NCBI GenBank assembly: GCA_045649025.1
Contig: JAZRPB010000006.1
Span: forward strand, 163,127-227,126
DNA: 64,000 nt
Direction: 5' to 3'
DNA from: Ornithomonoglobus_A sp045649025
Lineage (GTDB): Bacteria > Bacillota > Clostridia > UBA1381
Shown: one piece after another, positions 34,022 to 41,848 of the stretch
Layout of the letters: each line of letters starts with the position of its first letter
How positions within the stretch are numbered: the first letter of the stretch is position 1
Program-made: the position numbers and the translations under genes
The notes under the pieces: generated by a model
Told to the model about the DNA's origin: nothing
Seen by the model: only the letters and a program-made list of their open reading frames with translations
The model's database searches: none

Positions 34022-35095
34022 ATGAAAAAAATAATAAGCTTATTGGCTATAATTTCGATGATTTTTGCAACGGCTGTAAGTGTGAGTGCAACAACGTATG
34101 AGAATTCATCTTTTATAGGTAAATGGGTTGCCTACGGAACAGACTGGAGAGAAAATGCATATCTTTACATAGATTACTGCGATGATACGAGAATAAAATG
34201 CCGTTTTGAAACCATAAAAGACGGAGAGGTTGAGCGTGCATATGATATTTATCAATGTGCAATAGACGATACCAAAGCAACCTCTTCTTTTTATACTGTA
34301 AGCAGTTCAAACAGCTGGTTCCCCACAGGTAAATGCACAATAGAATTAAAAAAAGATATGATAGATTTTTCTATTGTGTCGTCAACGAATATAACACTGT
34401 ATAGCGGTCTGTTTAAATCAACCGCAGCAGACTTTGACTCACAAAAATCACCCTACAACTACAACGTTAATATACATGTGAATAACGCACCAATAGACTG
34501 TGAGCTAAAGCCTTTTATATTAAAGGATCGTACCTATGTGCCGTTAAGGGGTGTTTTTGAAGCACTTGGTGTTGAGGTAATTTGGAACGATACAAAGGTT
34601 GAGGATATTCAAACACACGAAATACTTGCAAAAAAAGACGGTGTGGAGGTGTCTATAAGCAGATACAACAAAAGCTTTAATAACTTCGGCTCGTGGAAAA
34701 TGAAAAGATTTGAGGGTGATAGCTGGCAAGAAGTTGATATAAAAGACGTTCAGCCCGTTATCATAAATGATAATTCGTACATTCCCTTAAGAGCAGTTGT
34801 TGAGTGCTTTGGCACATACATCGACTGGAATGATGCAACAAGAACAGTTATAATTTCCGATACTGCACCCACAACACCGCTTCCCGAGGCAACCCCTGCT
34901 TTAGGCGAGGAGCCACAAGCGAGTGAGGAGCCACAGGCAAGCGAAGAACCACAGGTAAGTGAAGAACCACAGGTAAGTGAAGAACCACAAGCGAGTGAAG
35001 AACCACAAGTAAGCGAGGAGCCACAAGCAAGTGAGGAGCCACAAGCAAGCGAAACTCCCGCACCAACCGAAGAGCCTTCAGTCGATGAGGAATAA
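34022..35095 (+). CDS. Secreted protein with copper-amine-oxidase-type stalk domain and EEPQxS repeats
   Basis: A 357-residue exported protein. The signal peptide is residues 1-22 (KKIISLLAIISMIFATAVSVSA). An unrecognised beta-rich domain (about 25-140) is followed by a copper amine oxidase N-terminal-like stalk domain (about 150-280) with the paired motifs LKDRTYVPLRGVFEALG and NDNSYIPLRAVVECFG. The tail (about 296-343) is eight copies of a six-residue unit EEPQ(A/V)S, then a Pro/Glu-rich end. The start ATG 34022 gives a clean signal peptide; a GTG at 34010 is a less likely alternative. The stalk domain is common in clostridial surface proteins and recurs at 61152-62090. No wall anchor is seen. 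Confidence 0.82.
   Translation: MKKIISLLAIISMIFATAVSVSATTYENSSFIGKWVAYGTDWRENAYLYIDYCDDTRIKCRFETIKDGEVERAYDIYQCAIDDTKATSSFYTVSSSNSWFPTGKCTIELKKDMIDFSIVSSTNITLYSGLFKSTAADFDSQKSPYNYNVNIHVNNAPIDCELKPFILKDRTYVPLRGVFEALGVEVIWNDTKVEDIQTHEILAKKDGVEVSISRYNKSFNNFGSWKMKRFEGDSWQEVDIKDVQPVIINDNSYIPLRAVVECFGTYIDWNDATRTVIISDTAPTTPLPEATPALGEEPQASEEPQASEEPQVSEEPQVSEEPQASEEPQVSEEPQASEEPQASETPAPTEEPSVDEE
34907..35050 (+). repeat. Eight 18-bp tandem repeats (EEPQ[A/V]S)
   Basis: Eight in-frame units GAG-GAG-CCA-CAA-GCG-AGT with synonymous variation and Ala/Val exchange. They form an acidic, proline-containing extended tail. Confidence 0.9.
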
Positions 35096-35099
35096 TTTT

Positions 35100-35606
35100 C
35101 TATAAAAAAATCCTCTCTCCCACACAGGCAAGAGCAATGGATAACAAATCACCAAGCACTGCATACGGCAGTGCTTTTATTGTGTTTTTTATTCCTGTTT
35201 TTGAAAAATACACACCCATACAGTAAAAGGTTGTTTCGGTTGAGCCCATTATTATTGAAGCAAGTCTGCCAATCCGCCCGTCTGCACCGTATGTATTGAG
35301 TGTATCCATAAGAATAGCTGTTGAGCCGCTTCCCGAAACAGGACGCATAAGGGCAAGAGGTATAACCTCGTTGGGTATCAAAAGCCTTTGAGTTATTGGT
35401 GATATTACCTTTAAAAGCATATCAAATGCACCCGAGGCTCTTAACATTGCAGCTGCCACGCTTATTGCAAGTATGGGCGGAAAAATACCAATAACTATTT
35501 TTAGTCCGTCGGCTGCTCCCTCGGTAAAATCGGAGTATGTGTTTTTTCTTTTAACGCAAGATATACAAATAATAAGCGTAATAATTACAGGTAACATATA
35601 TTTCAT
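35100..35606 (-). CDS. spmB: Spore maturation protein B (nucleoside-recognition domain)
   Basis: A 168-residue membrane protein with about four hydrophobic segments. The core FTEGAADGLKIVIGIFPPILAI, PLALMRPVSGSGS and STETTFYCMGVYF are the Gate/nucleoside-recognition signature seen in SpmB. SpmA and SpmB together affect dehydration of the spore core. The start is set at the ATG at 35606 after AAAGGA; the frame runs to 35657 without family character. No spmA gene is adjacent, although the pair is normally together. It ends 5 bp from the convergent stalk-protein gene. Confidence 0.87.
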   Translation of the reverse strand: MKYMLPVIITLIICISCVKRKNTYSDFTEGAADGLKIVIGIFPPILAISVAAAMLRASGAFDMLLKVISPITQRLLIPNEVIPLALMRPVSGSGSTAILMDTLNTYGADGRIGRLASIIMGSTETTFYCMGVYFSKTGIKNTIKALPYAVLGDLLSIALACVGERIFL

Positions 35607-35775
35607 ATTTGTGGCAATCCTTTCCGATTTATTACATTTCAACTCCAAAACTTGCATTAATATATTTAATGTGATATACTGTATGATGGATTTTTAGTTT
35701 ATATTTTAAATATATAAACCGTTAACGGAAAAAATTATCAATTTCATAATACATATTTCATAAGGGGGTTTTATT

Positions 35776-37158
35776 TTGGTATTTTCAAGCTTAATGTTTT
35801 TGTGCATCTTTTTGCCCGTTGTATTGCTTGTATATAATTTATCACCAAATATAACATATAAAAACATAATACTTCTTATTGTATCGCTTATATTCTATGC
35901 GTGGGGCGAGCCAATATGGGTTGTATTGCTTTTAATAAGCGGAATATCGGACTACATACACGGTCTTTTGATAGATAAATTCAGAGGCAGAATTGGTGCA
36001 AAAATTGCACTCGCTTCCTCTATTGTGATTAATTTAGGATTTTTGGCAGTGTTTAAATATTCGGGATTTTTCATTCAAAACGTAAACTCACTTTTTAACA
36101 CAGCATTTACCGTACCAAAATTCTCACTGCCTTTGGGTATTTCATTTTATACCTTCCAAACTCTTTCATATACCATTGATATGTACAGAGGCGAAACAAA
36201 AGTACAAAAGTCATTGCTTTCTTTTATGAACTACGTGTCTATGTTTCCCCAGCTTGTTGCAGGTCCCATTGTAAGATATGTTGATATTGCAAAGCAGCTG
36301 CGTAAAAGAAGTGTTGGCTCTCAAAAATTCACACAGGGTGCAAAACGCTTTACGGCAGGTCTTTGCAAAAAGGTGTTGCTTGCTAATAACACAGGTGAGG
36401 TGGCAACAATGCTATTGTCTACCGCAATACCCACTGTTGGCTCAACATGGCTTGGGGTATTGATGTACACTTTCCAGATTTACTTCGATTTTTCGGGATA
36501 TTCCGATATGGCAATTGGTTTGGGTAAAATGCTTGGTTTTGACTTTAATGAAAACTTCAACTACCCCTACATTGCAAAAAGCGTGACTCAATTCTGGAGA
36601 AGATGGCATATTTCTTTAAGCTCATTCTTCCGTGATTATGTGTACATACCGCTTGGCGGAAACAGAAAAAGAGCCGTTTTAAACATACTTATTGTGTGGG
36701 GCTTAACAGGTCTGTGGCACGGTGCAAGCTGGAACTTTATTATTTGGGGCTTATACTTTGGTTTGATATTGCTTATAGAAAAATATGTGATGAAATTTTT
36801 AGGCAAGCTACCCTGGGGTTTGGGAAATATATACACAATGTTTATTGTTATGATAAGCTGGGGTATTTTCTATTTTACCAACACTGCCGAGCTTTTGGCA
36901 TTTTTAAAACACGCATTCGGCTTTGGTTGCGGCTTGTATGATTTAACAACCGTATCGGTATTATACGAAAACGCATTCCTGATTGGTGTATGTATTTTAG
37001 CTTGCACACCAATCCCCAAAATTATATACGACTTCCTTTGTTGCTTTAAACCGTTTGGCTATGTTTTAGAGCCGCTTATGATGGTTGCAGGCTTCGTTGT
37101 ATGCTTTGCAATGCTTGTGGGACAATCATATAATCCGTTCCTGTATTTTAGATTTTAA
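35776..37158 (+). CDS. MBOAT family O-acyltransferase (AlgI-like)
   Basis: A 460-residue polytopic membrane enzyme that passes acetyl groups across the membrane for O-acetylation of an envelope polysaccharide. Signatures are LPLGISFYTFQTLSYTIDMY, FPQLVAGPIVRY, the FWRRWHISLSSFFRDYVYIPLGG block, and GLWHGASWNFIIWG with the catalytic histidine. The start is TTG at 35776, 7 bp after AAGGGGG; the family sequence (VFSSLMFL) begins at once, so no ATG alternative exists. The next gene, a DHHW protein, is the usual partner. Confidence 0.93.
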   Translation: MVFSSLMFLCIFLPVVLLVYNLSPNITYKNIILLIVSLIFYAWGEPIWVVLLLISGISDYIHGLLIDKFRGRIGAKIALASSIVINLGFLAVFKYSGFFIQNVNSLFNTAFTVPKFSLPLGISFYTFQTLSYTIDMYRGETKVQKSLLSFMNYVSMFPQLVAGPIVRYVDIAKQLRKRSVGSQKFTQGAKRFTAGLCKKVLLANNTGEVATMLLSTAIPTVGSTWLGVLMYTFQIYFDFSGYSDMAIGLGKMLGFDFNENFNYPYIAKSVTQFWRRWHISLSSFFRDYVYIPLGGNRKRAVLNILIVWGLTGLWHGASWNFIIWGLYFGLILLIEKYVMKFLGKLPWGLGNIYTMFIVMISWGIFYFTNTAELLAFLKHAFGFGCGLYDLTTVSVLYENAFLIGVCILACTPIPKIIYDFLCCFKPFGYVLEPLMMVAGFVVCFAMLVGQSYNPFLYFRF

Positions 37159-37223
37159 AAAAGGATAGCAAATATATAAATTTCAACCGTATACTATTAT
37201 TGAAAGGATTGACCGATATATCT

Positions 37224-38411
37224 ATGAAAAATAAAATTATATCCTTTATATTTGTGTTGCTTATGGCAGCGTCCTTTGTTGTTTGGATTTTACCTGCCGA
37301 CACAAAAAGCTTTGAAAAGGAAAACAGAAAACCCGCACCTTTACCGCAGATGACCTCAACCACTCTTAAAAGCGGTAAGTTTATGACAGATTTTGAAAGC
37401 TATGTTAACGACACTGTTGGTTTTCGTTCGTGCTTTACAAATCTATCAACAATGGCAAAAGGTTATTTTGGCTTAACTCCGCCCGAGGGCAGAGTTGTTT
37501 ACACAAATAAGGATATTGGCACCGAAACTGTTAATAAGGCTTGTCTGTTGCTGTTAAAGGACAAGGTTATGGAGGTATTTTCCTCCAACAGAAAAAACGA
37601 GCTTTTGTATGCAAATGCACTTAATACATATGCCAAAAATCTTGATAGCAATATAAATATGTATTCTATGATAGTGCCCACACAGCTGCAATTCCAGATG
37701 CCTATATACAAAAACATTCAATCCGACCAAAAAGAAGCAATTGACTTCGTATACAAAAATCTTGACAGTCGCATAAAGTGTGTTGACGCATACACAAATA
37801 TAGAAAACCACATTGATGAATACTTATATTTTAGAACAGACCATCACTGGACAATGCTTGGTGCATACCGCGGCTACGAGGCTTTTGCACACACAGCACA
37901 AATTGAGGCAAGAAGCATTCTTGACTTTACCAAAAACACCATAGAAGAGGGCTTTTTGGGATATTTATATAATCAGGTTGAAGATGCAAATCTAAAAGAG
38001 CATAAAGATAATATTGAATGGTATAATGTTAATGAGCAATACAGCTTAAGCTATGATTTTAAGGGCTACGAGGATGATGGCGGCTTTATCCGCTACAACG
38101 GCACAATGTTTAATTTTAACTCAACAGACTACACCTTCTTCTTTGTATCCGACCACCAATACGCAAAAATACATAATAACACTGTGGCAAATGGAAAGAG
38201 TATTCTTATTTTAAAGGACTCCTACGCAAATGCCTTTGCACCATGGCTTGTTAATAACTACGAAAATGTGATTATGATTGACCCCAGATTTTTTAAGGGC
38301 AGTGTAGAAGACATAATTAAGGAAGACAACATAACAGATGTGCTTGTAATAAACTATGTGTTTACAACAGTGTTTGAGGATTATTGCAAATCACTTATTG
38401 AAATATGGTAA
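37224..38411 (+). CDS. DHHW-motif SGNH-like acetyltransferase partner (AlgJ/AlgX-like)
   Basis: A 395-residue protein with an N-terminal signal anchor (about 5-25) and an extracellular SGNH-type domain. It has the name-giving YFRTDHHWTMLGAYRGYEAF motif and a serine segment ILILKDSYANAFAPWL. Such proteins complete O-acetylation of exported polysaccharides with an MBOAT protein. The ATG 37224 gives the anchor immediately; an upstream in-frame TTG (37200) is less likely. The gap to the MBOAT gene is 65 bp with no terminator, so the two form an operon ended by 38443-38477. Confidence 0.9.
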   Translation: MKNKIISFIFVLLMAASFVVWILPADTKSFEKENRKPAPLPQMTSTTLKSGKFMTDFESYVNDTVGFRSCFTNLSTMAKGYFGLTPPEGRVVYTNKDIGTETVNKACLLLLKDKVMEVFSSNRKNELLYANALNTYAKNLDSNINMYSMIVPTQLQFQMPIYKNIQSDQKEAIDFVYKNLDSRIKCVDAYTNIENHIDEYLYFRTDHHWTMLGAYRGYEAFAHTAQIEARSILDFTKNTIEEGFLGYLYNQVEDANLKEHKDNIEWYNVNEQYSLSYDFKGYEDDGGFIRYNGTMFNFNSTDYTFFFVSDHQYAKIHNNTVANGKSILILKDSYANAFAPWLVNNYENVIMIDPRFFKGSVEDIIKEDNITDVLVINYVFTTVFEDYCKSLIEIW

Positions 38412-38442
38412 ATATTATTTACTTTCGCGTTAAAAATACCGC

Positions 38443-38477
38443 AAAAAAGCCTTACGATAAAATCGTAAGGCTTTTTT
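38443..38477. terminator. Bidirectional terminator (DHHW gene / putP)
   Basis: AAAAAAGCCTTACGAT pairs perfectly with ATCGTAAGGCTTTTTT across a 3-base loop, between convergent genes. Confidence 0.92.
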
Positions 38478-38489
38478 AATAACAAATTT

Positions 38490-39995
38490 TTAATTTTCCT
38501 TTGCTGTTGCAACATCATAGATTGCACAAACCTCTTCGGATGGTTTTTTGTCTATTAATGTAACAACCACTGCAAGAACAGCACCAACTATAAAGCCGGG
38601 GATTATTTCATAAATACCTGTGTGACTCATAAACATCAGCCATAAAACGTCTGTAACAGCACCGCCTATAACACCCGCAACTGCACCCTTGTATGTAAAA
38701 CGCTTCCAGAATAGCGACAATATAATTACAGGACCAAATGCCGAGCCAAAGCCTGCCCATGCATTCTCAACCATATTCATTATTGCCTGTGCACCCTTGC
38801 CTTCACTGCTTGCAATAAAGTATGCAACTATTGCAACTATTAAAACAACAAGTCTGCCCATCCACATAATCTCTTTTTCAGAAGCATTCTTTCTGAAAAC
38901 CGGCTTATATATATCGCTTGTGAAGGATGATGATGCAACAAGAAGCTGTGAGTCTGCCGTTGACATTGACGCCGCAATTATTGCCGCCATCAATAAGCCT
39001 GCTATAAATGCAGGGAACAGCTTTCTTGCAAGAACTATAAATATAAGCGATTGCTTGCCCTGTGTAAGCAGCTCCTCACCAACCATCATTCTGCCAAAGT
39101 ATGCCATTACTATAACTGAAACCAATGCAATAACAACCCATACAATAGCTATTAAAGCACTCTTTTTAACCATTTTGGCATCTTTAATAGACATAAAACG
39201 TACAAGTATATGAGGCATACCAAAGTAACCTAAACCCCATGCAAGTCCCGATACAATTTCCTTCCAATCTGCAGAGAAGAAGTTTGATGTGAATGCACAT
39301 TCAACCACATCACCGCTTGCATCGGTGTAAGCAAACACCTGTGAAAGTGCACTCTTGTCCAAATCTACAAACAGTGCAACCACAATCGGAACAGATATCA
39401 ATGCAACAAGCATTAGTAATCCCTGGAAAAAGTCTGTCCAGCAAACTGCCTTAAAACCGCCAAGGAATGTGTAAATAAGAATGATTGCCGCAAATATAAG
39501 CATTGCTGTTTTCTCATTTAATCCCTCAAATACAGTTGTGAATACCGATGTGCCCGCAACAAAGCTCGATGCAACATAGACTGTGAAGAACACAAGAAAG
39601 ATTATTGCCGAAGCAATCTGCAACACAGGGCTCTTTGAAGCAAATCTGTTTGAAAGATATTGCGGAACTGTGATTGAGTCGCCTGCAGCAGATGAGAAAC
39701 GTCTTAACCTCTTTGCAACAAATATCCAGTTAAGTGCTGTTCCCAATGCAAGACCTATACCAATCCACGCCTGACCAAAACCAAATGCAAGAATACTTCC
39801 GGGAAGTCCCATTAAAAGCCATGCACTCATATCAGATGCCTGTGCTGAAAGAGCTGTAACCCACGGTCCCATTGAACGACCGCCAAGAAAATACTCCTTT
39901 TCACCGCCACTCCTTGAGGTTGCAAAGAAATAGATACCTATTACCAAAACAACCACAAAATAAAGAATAAATGCTAAAACTTCCATATTAAACAT
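38490..39995 (-). CDS. putP: Sodium/proline symporter
   Basis: A 501-residue, about 13-segment transporter of the SSS family taking up proline with sodium. Segments such as EYFLGGRSMGPWVTALSAQASDMSAWLLMGLPG and the AGLLMAAIIAASMSTADSQLL motif are diagnostic of PutP. The start is ATG 39995 (MFNMEV), 7 bp after GGAGG. The promoter is at 40027-40055. It is adjacent to, but separately promoted from, the TetR-type gene upstream, which might regulate it; that is only positional. Confidence 0.93.
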   Translation of the reverse strand: MFNMEVLAFILYFVVVLVIGIYFFATSRSGGEKEYFLGGRSMGPWVTALSAQASDMSAWLLMGLPGSILAFGFGQAWIGIGLALGTALNWIFVAKRLRRFSSAAGDSITVPQYLSNRFASKSPVLQIASAIIFLVFFTVYVASSFVAGTSVFTTVFEGLNEKTAMLIFAAIILIYTFLGGFKAVCWTDFFQGLLMLVALISVPIVVALFVDLDKSALSQVFAYTDASGDVVECAFTSNFFSADWKEIVSGLAWGLGYFGMPHILVRFMSIKDAKMVKKSALIAIVWVVIALVSVIVMAYFGRMMVGEELLTQGKQSLIFIVLARKLFPAFIAGLLMAAIIAASMSTADSQLLVASSSFTSDIYKPVFRKNASEKEIMWMGRLVVLIVAIVAYFIASSEGKGAQAIMNMVENAWAGFGSAFGPVIILSLFWKRFTYKGAVAGVIGGAVTDVLWLMFMSHTGIYEIIPGFIVGAVLAVVVTLIDKKPSEEVCAIYDVATAKEN

Positions 39996-40026
39996 TTTTC
40001 TACCTCCAAATAAAAATATTACACTT

Positions 40027-40055
40027 ATTGTACCATACTTTTTATTAGAACGCAA
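40027..40055 (-). promoter_or_regulatory. putP promoter
   Basis: On the minus strand TTGCGT (40050-40055), 17-bp spacer, TACAAT (40027-40032) with a TGG extended -10. Confidence 0.7.
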
Positions 40056-40162
40056 TACAGAATAAAGTATAGACTAAATTCTATACTTTTATAAAAATAA
40101 AAGCACAATTATTCACTTATATTCGAGCAAAATAACTGTACTATTATTAATAACAAAAATAT

Positions 40163-40747
40163 TTATTTTTTAAAACCCGATAAAAACGCAGGGAATAATT
40201 CCTCACAATATCTGCAAAGCGAATAGTTGCCGTCGGAAAGACACCAGTCATAAAGCAGTGCTCTTTCGCAAAGTGCATACACCTTAACCATATCATTTAC
40301 TGTCTTATCCCGCGTAAATTCACCGCTTTGCTGACCTGAAGAAATAATTTTACGCAGCAGCTTGTAGTATGTTCTGTTGTGGTCGAGCAAATGCTTCTCA
40401 CCCTTTGTAACAAGCTGCGACGATAACAGTTTAGCCAACAAATCAAGTGAAATACTGTTTTCAACCATCATAAAAAGCTCTCTGTTAAGGTATACAAGCT
40501 TATCAAATGATGACATATCCTCGTCCATTTCGTTCATCAATTCCTCGTATTTTTCATCAAACATATATGAGAGCGACGATAACAGTGCATCCTTGCCTGT
40601 AAAATAGTGATAGAACGAGCCTTTTGATGTGCCCGATTCTTCTATAATTTCTTCAATTGTGGTATCATCATAGCCCTGCTCATAAAACAGCTTCCATGCC
40701 GCCACAATAATTTTTCCTTTTGTATTTCTTGAATTCTTTTTTGACAT
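40163..40747 (-). CDS. TetR/AcrR family transcriptional regulator
   Basis: A 194-residue repressor-type regulator. The N-terminal helix-turn-helix is typical: KIIVAAWKLFYEQGYDDTTIEEIIEESGTSKGSFYHYFTGKDALL (described in parts). The C-terminal ligand-binding domain is not recognisable by eye; it ends with cysteines in SLCRYCEEL. Tandem 110-bp repeats lie directly upstream between it and pgsA. The ligand is unknown; putP downstream on the same strand is a candidate target. Confidence 0.86.
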   Translation of the reverse strand: MSKKNSRNTKGKIIVAAWKLFYEQGYDDTTIEEIIEESGTSKGSFYHYFTGKDALLSSLSYMFDEKYEELMNEMDEDMSSFDKLVYLNRELFMMVENSISLDLLAKLLSSQLVTKGEKHLLDHNRTYYKLLRKIISSGQQSGEFTRDKTVNDMVKVYALCERALLYDWCLSDGNYSLCRYCEELFPAFLSGFKK

Positions 40748-40775
40748 TGTTTACTCCTTGTATAAATCAAACACA

Positions 40776-41033
40776 CCGCCCCAAGCAAAAAGCGACGAGA
40801 TGGGCAATTTTATTTCCTTGTTTTCAGGTTTGAAAGAAAATTGTTCGGATTGCTGTTTTTTTGTTTGGGTGCTGTATCGGGTATACCACCCCGAGCAAAA
40901 AGCGACGAGATGGACAATTTTACTTCCTTGTTTTCAGGTTTGAAAGAAAATTGTTCAGATTGCTGTTTTTTTGTTTGGGTGCTGTATCGGGTATACCGCC
41001 CCAAACGAAAAAATGGTAAGATGGACAATTTTA
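40776..41033. repeat. Tandem 110-bp intergenic repeats (two full units plus a partial third)
   Basis: Units begin at about 40776, 40886 and 40996 with an exact 110-bp period and few differences. Each contains GCAAAAAGCGACGAGATGG, then CAATTTTA, an inverted arm AAAATTG, TTTTTTTGTTTGGGTGCTG, and the 8-bp palindrome GGTATACC (units 1-2 ends). The third unit breaks off after CAATTTTA and runs into the pgsA stop codon. The array fills most of the pgsA-tetR gap. Open frames across it have no independent support. Confidence 0.85.
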
Positions 41034-41034
41034 T

Positions 41035-41583
41035 TCAAACCTGCTCGTGTAATTGTTCTATGTTTCGCATTATATATAACACAAATGAAAGTGCCATAAA
41101 CGCCAGACAGGCTCCTATGGTCATATTGGAAATGGATGAGGGGATATTTATCCATATGATATGTATTACCATCATAAAATAGAGAAGGAAGGTGGTTACT
41201 TTACCGTGCCAGTTTGCACTTTTTACTACCTTTGTCTTTTTCACCACAAACAGACCTTGAACACCTAAAAATATTTCTTTAACCACAAGCAACAAAAGCG
41301 GTATAAGCATTAACTTATATTTTGATACTAAACAAATTAATGTAACAAATTGTGTGAGCTTGTCGGCAATCGGGTCAAGAATTTTTCCAAAATCGCTTAT
41401 CATATTAAAATGCCTTGCCACAAAACCGTCAATAGCATCTGTTAAGCCCGACAACAACAATACCATCACTGCACAGCCGTTATAATTATGTACATACAAC
41501 CATACTATTATAGGTATAAGTACTATACGAAACATTGATAATATATTTGGAATTGTTATTACTTTGCCTTTAAAACTACGCAT
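41035..41583 (-). CDS. pgsA: CDP-diacylglycerol-glycerol-3-phosphate 3-phosphatidyltransferase
   Basis: A 182-residue membrane enzyme making phosphatidylglycerol phosphate. It opens with KVITIPNILSMFRIVLIPIIV and carries the CDP-alcohol phosphotransferase motif DG-x2-AR-x8-G-x3-D-x3-D in DAIDGFVARHFNMISDFGKILDPIAD. About four to five membrane segments are visible. The promoter is at 41655-41683. Its 3' end touches the tandem repeat, where CAGGTTTGA supplies the final Val and stop. Confidence 0.93.
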   Translation of the reverse strand: MRSFKGKVITIPNILSMFRIVLIPIIVWLYVHNYNGCAVMVLLLSGLTDAIDGFVARHFNMISDFGKILDPIADKLTQFVTLICLVSKYKLMLIPLLLLVVKEIFLGVQGLFVVKKTKVVKSANWHGKVTTFLLYFMMVIHIIWINIPSSISNMTIGACLAFMALSFVLYIMRNIEQLHEQV

Positions 41584-41654
41584 TTTATCGCTCCTAACTG
41601 CTTTTGTGGCCTGTAAATAATTTAATCTTTTATTAGACCTTATTCTATACTTAT

Positions 41655-41683
41655 ATTTTATATCAATTTACACATTTTGTCAA
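41655..41683 (-). promoter_or_regulatory. pgsA promoter
   Basis: On the minus strand TTGACA (41678-41683), 17-bp spacer, TAAAAT (41655-41660). The -35 surroundings, CACATTTTGTCAATAGATGC on the plus strand, are identical over 20 bp to the promoter at 62136-62164. Confidence 0.82.
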
Positions 41684-41691
41684 TAGATGCC

Positions 41692-41807
41692 ATAATAAAA
41701 AGTCACTATCGTGACCGTGGTTGCCATAGCTCACTTCCATAGGTACACTTTTTTGTAATTTAGGAAATTGCAACTTAAAAGTAATAATTTCCTAAAAGAT
41801 AAAAAAT
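41692..41807. repeat. 115-bp hairpin repeat, copy A
   Basis: Aligns almost throughout with 52772-52887. It contains AAAAAGTC...ACTTTTTT outer arms, a GTCAC/GTGAC hairpin, the constant stretch AGCTCACTTCCATA, then TAGGAAATT...AATTTCCTA and AAAAGATAAAA. It lies between the secA terminator and the pgsA promoter. Confidence 0.8.
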
Positions 41808-41835
41808 GCGTAGTATCCCAAGGAATACCACGCAT
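41800..41835 (-). terminator. secA terminator
   Basis: On the minus strand ATGCGTGGTATTCC pairs with GGGATACTACGCAT around a short loop and is followed by TTTTTT. Confidence 0.85.
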
Positions 41836-41848
41836 CTAACAGTATTAT

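Noticed and set aside
40810..41028. Small minus-strand gene across the tandem repeats
   Set aside because: Coding potential arises only because the 110-bp unit keeps frame in part; no ribosome site or family resemblance.
40776..41033. CRISPR array
   Set aside because: Units are 110 bp, nearly identical throughout, without spacers and without cas genes.
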